The notes: generated by a model not told the origin, from the letters alone. DNA of 64,000 nt from Rhodospirillales bacterium (GCA_028824295.1 JAPPED010000015.1:150356-214355), one strand, 5' to 3'; shown: positions 43,511 to 52,282, counted from the stretch's first letter. Numbers and translations are program-made.

Positions 43511-44773
43511 TCAGGCGGTCGCGACCGCCGGAATCGGGTCGAAGTCGCCCCCAAGTACCACCGCCGGGTCTGCCCCCATCCAGTTCCCGACCGCGCTGGA
43601 GTACACCCTGCGGAAGTCGGTCGTGTGAAGCAGGTTTCCGTCGTCTAGCTCGGTCAGGCTAGGCGGTGTCCCGTATTGGCCGCCGGCCACTGGCGCGCCG
43701 GCGAGGAACACCGGAGTGGCAGTCCCATGGTCGGTGCCCAGGGAGATGTTCTCGGGCACACGGCGTCCGAATTCCGTAAACACCAGCATGAGCACATCGT
43801 CGCTGCGGCCGATTCGTTCGACGTCATCCACGAAGCCGCGAATCGCGTCTGTTGCATAGGCCAGAAGCCGCGCATGGACGTCCACTTGGTGGACATGGGT
43901 GTCAAAGGAGTTGCCGCGGTACCCGCAGTAGTAGAAACGAGCGGGCATCCTGGCATCGATTAGCGACACGATTTTCCGCAGGTCTTGCGCGAGCCCGATG
44001 TTGATGCCGTAGTCGACATCACTCTGATAGGCATTCCATGCCTCGCGAACGAGCATTGCCGACTGGCGTGCGTCCCGTGCGCTCCGGCTCAGGAACGCCA
44101 GATTGGATTCGGAAGCCCCGGGGTCTCCGATCAGCTCGTCGAACATCGGTTGCTGCTCGTAAACGCCGTCTCTCCGGAAGGTTTCCGGCTGGTCGAACAC
44201 GAGCGCCGGGTGCACCGGATTCCGCACCGCCTGCGACGGACGCTCGTCCACATTGATGATGTAGTCGCGCTGCGGGGTCGGACTGAGGTTTGCTGCGGCA
44301 CGCCCCACCCATCCGGAAGACTCGCCGCTGTTGGGTGCTGCCGAGTGCCAGTAGCTCATGGAGATGAAATGCGAAAAGCTTGGCTGGTCGTAGCCGCATC
44401 CGTGAACGATCGCGAGTTCTCCCCGGTCGTACAGCTCGGCCAGACCCTTGCACGAAGGATGGAAGCCGAAATGGTCGTCGATGGTGCGAAGGTTGCCGGC
44501 CGGGATCCCGATTCTGGGTCTCGCGTTGTAGTAGGCGTCATCGCCGTACGGTACGACGGTGTTCAGCCCGTCATTCCCGCCGGTGAGTTCGACCACGACC
44601 AGAATTCGCCCTTCGCGGTCCAGCGCAGCTTGGTCGCCGACGTCGGTGGTCACGTCGGAGGCGGCGAGGGCCTGCTGGAACACCGGCGGCACGCCGAACG
44701 CGCCGAGCCCCGCAGCGCCGGCTGCGGACATGAAGTGACGACGAGACAGGCGCCGAATTGGGGAGAAGTTCAT
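43511..44773 (-). CDS. DUF1501 family protein with Tat signal
   Basis: Exported protein of 420 residues. The twin-arginine signal is RRLSRRHFMSAAGAAGLGAF (residues 8-27), cleaved near ALAA. The mature part has DUF1501 features related to the alkaline-phosphatase/sulfatase-like fold: VELTGGNDGLNTVVPY, YDQPSFSHF, and near the C terminus FTEFGRRVPEN and GTDHGTATPVF. The enzymatic role is not established. The ATG overlaps the stop of the DUF1800 gene (ATGA). The pair nearly always occurs together, so they probably act as one periplasmic or surface unit. Confidence 0.9.
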   Translation of the reverse strand: MNFSPIRRLSRRHFMSAAGAAGLGAFGVPPVFQQALAASDVTTDVGDQAALDREGRILVVVELTGGNDGLNTVVPYGDDAYYNARPRIGIPAGNLRTIDDHFGFHPSCKGLAELYDRGELAIVHGCGYDQPSFSHFISMSYWHSAAPNSGESSGWVGRAAANLSPTPQRDYIINVDERPSQAVRNPVHPALVFDQPETFRRDGVYEQQPMFDELIGDPGASESNLAFLSRSARDARQSAMLVREAWNAYQSDVDYGINIGLAQDLRKIVSLIDARMPARFYYCGYRGNSFDTHVHQVDVHARLLAYATDAIRGFVDDVERIGRSDDVLMLVFTEFGRRVPENISLGTDHGTATPVFLAGAPVAGGQYGTPPSLTELDDGNLLHTTDFRRVYSSAVGNWMGADPAVVLGGDFDPIPAVATA

Positions 44774-46575
44774 GATAGCTGGTATTCCGGGGTGCTGAGT
44801 ACGAGGTGCACGAGAAGACGGAGAGGTTCACGGATCCATGACGTTGCTTCCGCAAGTGATGCACCTGCGAGCTCGTCGTCCAGGAACTGAACCAATGCCA
44901 GTCGGTCCGCCTCGGCGAGTGGACGGCGCAGCAGCCGCTGGCAGAGCGAATCCACGACTTCTTCCGAGGTCTCCAGCCCATCCAGCAGGGTCAGGACGTC
45001 CAGTTGAGCGGCATCGTCCGTGGCGGGTTTGACGACGCGCATGGCTTCAGAGTGGCCATGCCAGGAGGCGTAGCGCGTATTGTACGCTTCGTCGGACGCC
45101 GCCATCTCCATCGCCATGGACTCGCCTTGCACCGTAGCCTGGGTGATCTCCGCGCCCGCGGCGATCTTCGCCCCGACCTTGACCAGCGTGTCGGAATAGA
45201 GCGGATCCGGCGATCGGAACGCGAACATGTCGGGGAACAGGAGCTGGCGGCCGAAATTCCCGCGGTCGAGCAGGGTGGCAGAGGTAATCCAGGCGCGGCC
45301 GCCGGCCCATCCGGCGACATTGGGAGGCTCAAACAGCCGCTGTCCCAGCCGCTCCGTGGTCACGTGAAAGTCGGGCACGCCGGGCAATCCGGCGAGACCG
45401 AGTTTGCGGTACGTGCCCACCACCATTTGCACAGGGCTCTTGATCAGGCTCCCGACGGAAGCCGGGGCGTAAAAGTCCCGGCTCAGGAAGATCGTCCGCA
45501 GTAAGCCTGCCGTGTCGTAGTCACTTTCTCGGTACGCATTCGCCAAGGCGTCGATGACTGCTTCGCTCCCGCGGTCACGCACGAAGTAGCGATACATCTT
45601 CCCGGCGAGGAATCGCGCGGTTGCTGGCTGCTGGAGGATCAGGTCGATGATGTCGTAGCCGTCGAAATTGCCGGTGTGACCAAGGAACGTCTTCGGGTCG
45701 GTGTCGTGCTGGTCGGCATTGACGACGAAGGAAAGCGTGCGAGGGTCGTGCGTCCAGCCCGTGAACGCGCGGGCCGCTTCCCGAATGTCCGCTTCCGTGT
45801 AGTTGCCCGGGCCCAGCGTGAAGAGCTCAAGGATTTCGCGGGCGAAGTTCTCGTTTGGATTGCCCCGCACGTTCTGTCCGGCGTCCAGGTAGACCAGCAT
45901 CGCCGGGTCGGTGGCAACGCCGCGAAGCAGGTCGCGCAGGGATCCCTTGCCCTTGGCGTGGAACAGCTCGAGCTGCTGCAGCATCTTCCGGTAGTCGCGG
46001 ACCTTGACATTCCCGGTGGCGAAATGCCCGTGCCAAAACAGTGCGAGTTTTTCCTGCAGCGGCCGCTCGGTGAGCACCATCCGCTCGCCCCACCACCGTG
46101 ACAGCCGCCTGATTTCCAGGCGATCGGCATTCAGGATGTAGAAAAACGCATTCACGACCGGCTGCAGCGGCCGCGATCCTCCGGGCTTGATCTTCACGCC
46201 CAAGGTCTCGCCGTCACGGCGGGCGTCGCGCACCGCCTGCGCACGGCTTCGTGGCACTTCGATCATGCCCGCCCGAAAGATGTCGGAATGGTCGAAGTCC
46301 TGCAGGCGGTCGTTTGGCACGCGGTCCCAATCGATCAGGAATGAGACTGCGTCTTCCGGGCTCAACGCCGCGAGGCGTGCCACGTCTTCGGGAGTGCCAC
46401 CGAAACCCGCTCGCTCCAAGAGGTGAGCGGCGTGCTCGTAGTTCCACTCCGATGCTGTAATCGGAGCGAGATCCCCCTCCCACTGGGTCATGGCTGCACG
46501 GTCGCCGGCACTTCCTGTCGCAGCGATCGCCACCCCCCCGAAGATTGCCGCAAAGGCCAAGAATATTCGCGTCAT
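44770..46575 (-). CDS. DUF1800 family protein, exported
   Basis: Protein of about 601 residues with an N-terminal hydrophobic signal (TRIFLAFAAIFGGVAIAATG). DUF1800 features follow: AAHLLERAGFGGTPEDV near 50, LALFWHGHFATG near 180, NPNENFAREILELFTLG near 245, an AFTGWTHDP segment and EPPNVAGWAGG near 425. The function is unknown, and the partner is the DUF1501 protein encoded downstream. I prefer ATG 46575 because AGGGA lies about 10 bases upstream. ATG 46584 is in frame but the ribosome site would be too close. Confidence 0.88.
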   Translation of the reverse strand: MTRIFLAFAAIFGGVAIAATGSAGDRAAMTQWEGDLAPITASEWNYEHAAHLLERAGFGGTPEDVARLAALSPEDAVSFLIDWDRVPNDRLQDFDHSDIFRAGMIEVPRSRAQAVRDARRDGETLGVKIKPGGSRPLQPVVNAFFYILNADRLEIRRLSRWWGERMVLTERPLQEKLALFWHGHFATGNVKVRDYRKMLQQLELFHAKGKGSLRDLLRGVATDPAMLVYLDAGQNVRGNPNENFAREILELFTLGPGNYTEADIREAARAFTGWTHDPRTLSFVVNADQHDTDPKTFLGHTGNFDGYDIIDLILQQPATARFLAGKMYRYFVRDRGSEAVIDALANAYRESDYDTAGLLRTIFLSRDFYAPASVGSLIKSPVQMVVGTYRKLGLAGLPGVPDFHVTTERLGQRLFEPPNVAGWAGGRAWITSATLLDRGNFGRQLLFPDMFAFRSPDPLYSDTLVKVGAKIAAGAEITQATVQGESMAMEMAASDEAYNTRYASWHGHSEAMRVVKPATDDAAQLDVLTLLDGLETSEEVVDSLCQRLLRRPLAEADRLALVQFLDDELAGASLAEATSWIREPLRLLVHLVLSTPEYQLS

Positions 46576-46823
46576 GATGCCCATTTCCCTGGAAGAGCTT
46601 CCGTGCAGACTATAGCAGCAGCACTCAAGCCAAGACGGTGCCGCAATTCGGGTGACCGACGCACAAAGTGGCGGAACGAGCTTGAAGTTGAATACGCTGA
46701 TGGTGCCAGCCGGGCCGCCGTTGGGCGCAAGGTTCGGTGCGTTCTATCCGGGTTCGTCTTGGTCATCGATCGTCTTGCCCGCCACACTCACGTGCCGCTT
46801 GGACCGAGTACAGGAGACATCAA

Positions 46824-47183
46824 TTGGACATCAGACGCGTCGTTCCGAACATCACGTCCGATCGGCTTGAAGAGAGCCGAGCGTTCTACACGGAATTCCT
46901 CGGCTTCGAGGTGGCAATGGACCTGGATTGGATCGTGACGCTGGCGTCGCCGAGCCATCCGGCGGCGCAGGTCAGCCTGCTGCAAGGTACCCGGTCGGAC
47001 GCCGGGCACGACGGGATGAGCGTGTCCGTCGAGGTCGCGGACGTTGACGAAGTCTACGCTGACGCGGAGTCACGAGGCATTAGGGTTGAATATCCGTTGA
47101 CGGACGAACCATGGGGAGTCCGCCGCTTCCAGGTCATCGATCCGAACGGCGTACTCATCAACATCCTGAGCCATACCGAGTGA
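46824..47183 (+). CDS. VOC-superfamily (glyoxalase/bleomycin-resistance-like) protein
   Basis: Small protein of 119 residues with the vicinal-oxygen-chelate fold made of two beta-alpha-beta-beta-beta modules. It begins (L)DIRRVVPNI, then SRAFYTEFLGFEV, and ends with RRFQVIDPNGVLINIL, the usual metal-binding end. The function could be lyase, dioxygenase or drug binding and cannot be fixed. TTG 46824 is chosen because AGGAG lies 7 bases upstream and the open frame before it (from 46737) is not protein-like. It lies between the DUF1800 gene (divergent) and zur. Confidence 0.82.
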   Translation: MDIRRVVPNITSDRLEESRAFYTEFLGFEVAMDLDWIVTLASPSHPAAQVSLLQGTRSDAGHDGMSVSVEVADVDEVYADAESRGIRVEYPLTDEPWGVRRFQVIDPNGVLINILSHTE

Positions 47184-47184
47184 C

Positions 47185-47203
47185 GTGCTCCGGAAGGAGC
47201 CAC
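47185..47203 (+). terminator. Small hairpin after the VOC gene
   Basis: GCTCC-GGAA-GGAGC stem-loop with flanking GTG/CAC, immediately after the VOC stop codon. No T run follows. Weak call. Confidence 0.3.
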
Positions 47204-47409
47204 CGCCGCCCGGAATGACCTGCAACCGGAATCCCGTTGTTCGCGGTAGTCGGAGATTTTTTGGCAGCTTGCTCAGTGCTCGTTGGTCTGGAACGGCGCG
47301 ACTGCCTGCTTCCCGGAACCAACAGCTTGATTGCGCGGGACTCGTGTAGTCTTGTAACGAATCGCCATAATTTCGGTGCAACTGATCACTCGTTGGACTA
47401 AGGAATCAC

Positions 47410-47904
47410 ATGGCAACGCAGTCGTCTCTGTTCCCGGCCCCGCGGCATGATCACAGTGCGTGCATAGCGACTGGCCTCGCCCGGGCCGAGGAAATATGCC
47501 AGGACCGACAAGAACGGTTCACCGAAAACCGCCGGCAAGTGCTGGAGCTCTTGCTCGCGGAACACCGCTCAGCCGGGGCCTACGACATCCTCGAGCGGTT
47601 CGACTGGAAGGGCCGCAAGCCGGCGCCGGTGCAAATCTACCGTGCGTTGTCCTTCCTCGAGACCATGGGCCTCGTCCATCGGGTCGCAAGTCAGAACGCC
47701 TATGTCGCTTGCAGCAGTAGGGGAGAGGGGCACGGCACATTCCTGCTGGTGTGTGAGCAGTGTCGGATAGTCGCCGAGCCGAGCGCTGCCGGATTGAGCC
47801 GTGCCGTGAAGGAACTGGCCGGCAATTCCGGTTTTGAGCCCCGCGCTCACATCCTAGAAGTCATTGGCCGGTGCCCGGATTGCGTTGCGACTGGGGATAC
47901 CTGA
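47410..47904 (+). CDS. zur: Fur-family transcriptional regulator, probable Zur
   Basis: DNA-binding repressor of 164 residues. The winged-helix domain covers about 30-95 (RFTENRRQVLELLL, AYDILERF, PVQIYRALSFLETMGLVHRV). The dimerisation/metal domain has the structural zinc cysteines CEQCR (near 115) and CPDC (near 156). The short His-poor metal region and GAYDIL segment fit Zur better than Fur. It would repress zinc-uptake genes when zinc is sufficient. The DUF2796/ABC locus at 48112-51753 is a likely target. AAGGAA precedes the ATG by 6 bases. Confidence 0.88.
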   Translation: MATQSSLFPAPRHDHSACIATGLARAEEICQDRQERFTENRRQVLELLLAEHRSAGAYDILERFDWKGRKPAPVQIYRALSFLETMGLVHRVASQNAYVACSSRGEGHGTFLLVCEQCRIVAEPSAAGLSRAVKELAGNSGFEPRAHILEVIGRCPDCVATGDT

Positions 47905-48111
47905 GACGGTTCAGCTGGGCCTGATGCCCTTGCTGATCGGCTGCACGGGCGTGCTACGAAAACGCAGGCCGAATTCGGGCTGAGCCTCCGAACAGCCCCG
48001 CCGATCTTCCGGCCTGGCAGTCCAGGCGCCGGTCCGGGCGCGAACCGCAATCGGGCTCAGACGACTCCAGCCCATCGCCTGCCCGAGCGGCAGGCTGCTT
48101 GCTGCGTTGCA

Positions 48112-48675
48112 TCAGTAGAGTTCGATGCTCATCGCCTCCATGGTATACCCGGCGTCGCCGACTTCGTTGAGGTGTGCCTGCGTGGTGATCACACCGGTGA
48201 CCCATACCGGTTTGAATACGTTTGTCATCGGGTAAGAGTCCTCGGTCGTCACATAGACGATTTGGTTCGCGGGCGGTGGGGGCACATGAATGCATGCGCC
48301 GAAGTACGGGACGAGCAGAAACTCCCAGATCGCCATGTGCTCGAATTCCAGAGGCACCATGTATCCGGGAATCCGGATCCGCTGGCCATCGAGCTCCGCG
48401 ACAACCGGCGCCGAGCGGGCAGCTTCGCGATAGGCTTCAAGCAGTTCTAAGGCTCGATCGCTCCCGTCGGAAAGGTCTTGCAAGTCCTCGCCCCCTAGGG
48501 ATTCGAGGTCGGCACGCGGATCCCAGCCACTTGGAATGAGATCCTCCCATCCGAGTTCCCGCGCCGAATCCGGCGTTGCCGCGACAGGGCTGCTCGACGC
48601 CAGCGCAGCGCAGAGTGCGGCCGCGGTCAAGGCCGCCGGCAGGGCCCCGGCTTTGCGGGCCTGTCTTGTCAACAT
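48112..48675 (-). CDS. DUF3299 family exported protein
   Basis: Protein of 187 residues with an N-terminal signal peptide (KAGALPAALTAAALCAALAS). The conserved core matches the DUF3299 family: WEDLIP, RIPGYMVPLEF, EFLLVPYFGACIHVPPPPANQ and VWVTGVI. The CIH motif in the core is invariant in members I know. DUF3299 genes often lie next to MacB-like ABC genes of metal-associated loci, as here. ATG 48675 lies 2 bp after the permease stop. The molecular function is unknown. Confidence 0.88.
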   Translation of the reverse strand: MLTRQARKAGALPAALTAAALCAALASSSPVAATPDSARELGWEDLIPSGWDPRADLESLGGEDLQDLSDGSDRALELLEAYREAARSAPVVAELDGQRIRIPGYMVPLEFEHMAIWEFLLVPYFGACIHVPPPPANQIVYVTTEDSYPMTNVFKPVWVTGVITTQAHLNEVGDAGYTMEAMSIELY

Positions 48676-48677
48676 GG

Positions 48678-49937
48678 TCAAATCCTCATCGAAAGGCCGT
48701 CGGCGAGCGACAGCCGGTAGGCGCGGATCGCTGGCACGGCGCCGGCTGCGGTGCCCGCCGCGACGACGGCGGCGATGATCCACCAGTCTCCGGGTCCAGG
48801 TAGCGCAATCGGCAAGTGCAGGCCGAACTCGCGCGCGACGATCGGTTGGCCGATCAGCAGCGCGACGTAGAGCAGTACCACTCCGGCGGCCGCCCCTACC
48901 AGAGCAAACACCAACGCCTCGCTCATGAACAGAGCGAACACATGCAAGGGCCTGGCTCCGACGGATCGAAGCACCGCCATTTCCCGCCGTCGCGCTTCAA
49001 GGCTCGAGAGAATGACGGTTAGCATTCCGAGCAGCCCGGTCGCTACCACCATGGCGGAAACAAAGCGAAGCAGGTTCTCGGCGACACTCATCAGATCCCA
49101 CAACTCCTGCAGGGCAACGCCGGGAATGATCGCCAGGACTGGCTCCTCGCTGTACTCGTTGATTCTACGCTGAACGTCAAAGATGGCGATCTTGCGGTCG
49201 AGCCCAACCAGGAAGGCGGTGATCGTCTTCGGCGTGAGGTCCATGCCGCGCGCCTCATCGGCCGTGATCGTGAGCCCGGGCATCGGCGCTCCAGCCCTCC
49301 AGTCGACATGCATCGCAGTGAAGCCTTGCACGCTGACATGCACGGTGCGATCGACCGGCGTGCCCGTCGGCCGGAGAATCCCGGCCACGCGAAACGGTTT
49401 GTCATCGTGTTCCACGAAGCTCACGGCGCCCGCACCGTGGGAGACAACGATCCTGTCATCGAGCGCATAACCCAGCCGGTTCGCGACTTCCGCTCCGAGC
49501 ACTGCGTCGAAGACGTCGACGAACGACCCGCCGCTGCTGAATTGGAGGGTTTCGGTGCGGGCGTACCGATAATGCTCGAAATAAGCGCTCGACGTTCCCA
49601 TCACCCGGAAACCGCGGTGCGAGTCCCCCAGCGAAATCGGCACCGTCCAAAGGACCCGGGGGAAACTCCCGATGTCCTGGTAGGTCTCCCAGGAGATGTT
49701 GTTCGTGGCGTTGCCGATGCGAAAGACCGAGTAGAGAAGCAGCTGGATCGCGCCGCTGCGGGCCCCGACGACAAGGTCGGTGCCGGAAATGGTATTGGCG
49801 AAGGCGCCACGAGCGTCGCGCCGCACTTTTTCCACGCCCAGCAGCATGGCCACACTGATCGCGATTGCGAGCAGGGTCAGCCCAGCTGTAACGCGACGGC
49901 TGAATACGCTCCGCAGTGCGAGTCGAACCATCGCCAT
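48678..49937 (-). CDS. ABC transporter permease, FtsX/MacB type
   Basis: Membrane protein of 419 residues with one N-terminal membrane segment (about 16-36), a large extracytoplasmic domain (about 40-275), and three C-terminal segments forming an FtsX domain (EARRREMAVLRSVGARP near 315). This topology is that of LolCE/MacB-type mechanotransmission transporters, not classic importers. It pairs with the ATPase encoded at 50074 and the DUF3299 and DUF2796 proteins. A role in zinc handling is inferred from the His-rich neighbour and zur. AGGA lies 6 bases before the ATG. Confidence 0.88.
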   Translation of the reverse strand: MAMVRLALRSVFSRRVTAGLTLLAIAISVAMLLGVEKVRRDARGAFANTISGTDLVVGARSGAIQLLLYSVFRIGNATNNISWETYQDIGSFPRVLWTVPISLGDSHRGFRVMGTSSAYFEHYRYARTETLQFSSGGSFVDVFDAVLGAEVANRLGYALDDRIVVSHGAGAVSFVEHDDKPFRVAGILRPTGTPVDRTVHVSVQGFTAMHVDWRAGAPMPGLTITADEARGMDLTPKTITAFLVGLDRKIAIFDVQRRINEYSEEPVLAIIPGVALQELWDLMSVAENLLRFVSAMVVATGLLGMLTVILSSLEARRREMAVLRSVGARPLHVFALFMSEALVFALVGAAAGVVLLYVALLIGQPIVAREFGLHLPIALPGPGDWWIIAAVVAAGTAAGAVPAIRAYRLSLADGLSMRI

Positions 49938-50073
49938 CGGTCGTCCTAGGCCGGGGAACCCATCACTTTGTCAAAACTCGCGCGGGTGCCGGCCGACCAG
50001 CGGGGCAGGCCCGGTCCCGAGGTCGGCCGCGCATTCCCCGCTTGTGTGCCGAAGACCGATGCATGACAGCAGT

Positions 50074-50787
50074 TCAAGGCGCTTGTCCGGGCATGCCGGT
50101 GCCGTTTCGATTCAGCTCGTCGAGTGAAATCCGGCGGTCGAACAGCGCGCCCAGGCGCGTATCGTGGCTCGCGAACAAAAGCGACACCCCGGCCTCGTCG
50201 CACTGCTCCGACAAGACCTGGAGAAAGCGTTTGCGGGTGCCCTCGTCGAGCGCGGAGGTGGGCTCGTCAGCCATGATCAACTCTGGCGCTCCGATCAGTG
50301 CCCGCGCGATGGCAACGCGCTGTTGCTGGCCGATGCTGAGTTCGGTAACCGGGCGCGCCAGCAGCTCGGCTGGTTCCAGTCCGAGGCGGACCAGGAGGCG
50401 TCGCGCCTCTGCTTCGGGCGATCCGGATCGTGTCTGGGCCCGCTCGAAGCGCCGGTGAGAGAATCGGCAAGGCAGCACGACATTGTCCATCATCGATAGG
50501 TAGGGCACCAGATTGAACATCTGGAACACGAAACCTATGTGGTCGGCCCGGAATCTGTCCCGCCGGGCCGCCGGCATCCGGGAAATGTCTGCTTGAAGAA
50601 CCCGTACCGTTCCTTCTCGCGGGCTTACGACCCCGCCCAGCAGGCTGAACAACGTGCTCTTGCCGCTGCCGCTCGGGCCTTCGATGAATACGCGCTCCCC
50701 TGCGGTGATTTCCAGCCGCGTAATGTCGAGGATGTCTCGCTGGCCGGTCTTCCAAGCAAACCGTACGCGATCGATCTCGACGATCAT
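50074..50787 (-). CDS. ABC transporter ATP-binding protein, LolD/MacB type
   Basis: ATPase of 237 residues. Walker A is GPSGSGKST (near 37-45), the Q-loop FVFQMFNLVPY near 87, Walker B IMADEP near 170 and the H-loop ASHD near 205. The signature reads LSIGQQQR instead of the usual LSGGQ, a conservative variant. It works with the FtsX-type permease downstream (137-bp gap). GGAG lies 6 bases before the ATG. Confidence 0.9.
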   Translation of the reverse strand: MIVEIDRVRFAWKTGQRDILDITRLEITAGERVFIEGPSGSGKSTLFSLLGGVVSPREGTVRVLQADISRMPAARRDRFRADHIGFVFQMFNLVPYLSMMDNVVLPCRFSHRRFERAQTRSGSPEAEARRLLVRLGLEPAELLARPVTELSIGQQQRVAIARALIGAPELIMADEPTSALDEGTRKRFLQVLSEQCDEAGVSLLFASHDTRLGALFDRRISLDELNRNGTGMPGQAP

Positions 50788-51054
50788 CCTTGGCTCCGCT
50801 CCCGGGCTCTCACCGACGATCTCAGGCCGGATTCACCAAATCGGCTCTGCCGCCGGTTTCCACCGCACCGGGGACGTGGTTCCATGATGATCATTTTGCC
50901 GCGCTTGGCGAACTTTTTGCGGTCGCGCGCAGGGCCGCGACAGCACACTGCCAACCGGTTGTATCGACCCGAGAACATGGGATTCGCCGCCAGCGTTGAC
51001 GGCGACGGCTAAACGTGCCGAATGTTCCTGGGGCCGCGTTCAGGCGTCCCTGCC

Positions 51055-51753
51055 TCAGGGTGCCAGCGCGACGGCAGTCGAATCCGGATGCAGATCGGTT
51101 GCCGACTGCGCAGTTGGCGTTACCACGCGCGCGCTGATCTCTTCAACGTCATGCAGGTGCTCGAACACGCGAACGTCAACCTGGCTGAGCTGCTCGGGCG
51201 CATTACAACGGAAACGATAGGTTGCGCGAAGCTCTGAATGCTCCTCCTCGCCAGCAGCCGTCTCACTCCCTTCGTCCTCATGCGCTGCATGCTCGTCGTC
51301 GTGCGCTTCGTGCTCGTCGTCGTGCGCTTCGTGCTCGTCGTCGTGCGCTGCGTGCTCATCCGCTTCGTGGTCGCCTTCGTCATGATGGTGTTCGTCGGAC
51401 AAACTGACGATATCGGCGGCAGCCTCTTCAATGGCGCAGTCTGCATCTGCAGATAGCGCGAACAGCGAGCCCCCGTTCCGGAGGGGTTCGAGCGCCCGCC
51501 GCACGGCTTCGTGCTCGGCATCGTCTCGCGGAGCGTGCTCAAATCCGACTACGTTCACGGCGGGAATACGAAGCTCGATCAACGCCTGATCGCCTTCGAC
51601 GACGATATCGAGCGTTCCGTGTCCGTGCGCATGGGCATCGTGCTCGCGATGCTCATGTTCCGCTGCCAGAGCGACAGGCGCAAGGAAGATGGGAACGGAT
51701 GCCGCGGCTAGCCGCCAGCCGCGGAAGGAATGTCGTTTCTGATTCGATATCAC
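51055..51753 (-). CDS. zrgA: DUF2796 (ZrgA-like) His-rich periplasmic zinc-associated protein
   Basis: Protein of 232 residues with a signal peptide (about 1-30, ending VALAAEHEH). A His-rich stretch follows cleavage (EHEHREHDAHAHGHGTLD). A second His/Asp/Glu-rich region at about 120-170 holds repeats of AHDDEHE. Between and after lie the conserved DUF2796 parts (VNVVGFEHAP; TYRFRCNAPEQL). Vibrio ZrgA, in a zinc-regulated ABC locus, belongs to the same family. The His clusters should bind zinc in the periplasm. GTG 51753 has GGAGAA 6 bases upstream. The downstream ABC genes on the same strand suggest one system, although a 267-bp gap separates them. Confidence 0.87.
   Translation of the reverse strand: MISNQKRHSFRGWRLAAASVPIFLAPVALAAEHEHREHDAHAHGHGTLDIVVEGDQALIELRIPAVNVVGFEHAPRDDAEHEAVRRALEPLRNGGSLFALSADADCAIEEAAADIVSLSDEHHHDEGDHEADEHAAHDDEHEAHDDEHEAHDDEHAAHEDEGSETAAGEEEHSELRATYRFRCNAPEQLSQVDVRVFEHLHDVEEISARVVTPTAQSATDLHPDSTAVALAP
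51291..51353 (-). repeat. Three tandem 21-bp repeats inside zrgA
   Basis: Unit GCTCGTCGTCGTGCGCTTCG(T) repeated three times (51291-51311, 51312-51332, 51333-51353; the third differs by one base), with partial copies on both sides. It encodes repeats of the AHDDEHE type on the minus strand. Copy number may vary by slippage while keeping frame. Confidence 0.9.
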
Positions 51754-51807
51754 TTGATCTTCTCCACACTCAGGCTGATAAATCGACTCCAGCTTTCATG
51801 GAGGAAC

Positions 51808-51820
51808 GATATAGTATTAC
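51808..51820. promoter_or_regulatory. AT-rich imperfect dyad upstream of zrgA, possible Zur site
   Basis: GATATAGTATTAC, an imperfect palindrome in a GC-rich setting, 55 bp upstream of the zrgA start. On the minus strand it reads GTAATACTATATC and contains -10-like words. Its form resembles the AT-rich palindromes bound by proteobacterial Zur. Zur is encoded nearby at 47410. Confidence 0.35.
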
Positions 51821-52168
51821 ACCGTGCGGACGGTGCCTACTCCGCGGCTCCCAGAGGGACATCTGGTACGCGCCGACCGGGTTGCAGGCGCGAAACCGGG
51901 ACTTCCGTGCCACTCGATCGAGAAGGTTTGGCTGTCCGCCATCTTCCGGCGGCAGGTGGCGCGGCTGCCGCCCGGGGGCGGCAACGCCGTCGAAACGGCG
52001 CGCAGGCATGTCGGTCGCGTGCATTCCAGCTGGAGCCGACCTGGGATCTCTCGACTGCCGGCTGGTCGCCTCAAATTGGTATCGGATGGGATGGTGGTTC
52101 TGCCTTCAGCTGCCTGAGATTCAATGGTTTGCATATTGGCTGGGAGAGGCCGCAAGACTTAGCAGAGA

Positions 52169-52194
52169 TGGCATAACCTCCTTATTGGCATAAC
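52169..52194 (+). promoter_or_regulatory. Two 9-bp direct repeats upstream of the TRAP promoter
   Basis: TGGCATAAC occurs at 52169-52177 and 52186-52194, 17 bp apart start to start, ending 20 bp before the -35 box. Position and spacing suit a tandem activator site. The responsible regulator is not evident in the window. Confidence 0.45.
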
Positions 52195-52214
52195 AAAAGA
52201 GAGGCCTTCCGACT

Positions 52215-52243
52215 TTGACGGGATTCTGCGCCCCACCTACTAT
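52215..52243 (+). promoter_or_regulatory. Sigma-70-type promoter of the TRAP transporter operon
   Basis: TTGACG (52215-52220), a 17-bp spacer, and TACTAT (52238-52243). Both boxes match the consensus at 5 of 6 and 4-5 of 6 positions. Transcription should start near 52250, giving a leader of about 33 bases with an AGGAGGA ribosome site before the ATG at 52283. Confidence 0.65.
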
Positions 52244-52282
52244 GGAAGCACGGCCATCGGCCCCCGATTCGCAGGAGGAATC

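Larger units (their letters stand above)
51754..52282. other. Divergent region zrgA / TRAP transporter
   Basis: About 530 bp. It holds the zrgA promoter side (dyad at 51808), then a stretch with no supported gene, then the TRAP promoter elements (direct repeats at 52169-52194 and sigma-70 boxes at 52215-52243). Confidence 0.6.

Noticed and set aside
51291..51353. Short tandem repeats that might suggest a CRISPR-like array
   Set aside because: Units are contiguous without spacers, 21 bp long, and encode the His/Asp/Glu repeats of the DUF2796 protein.
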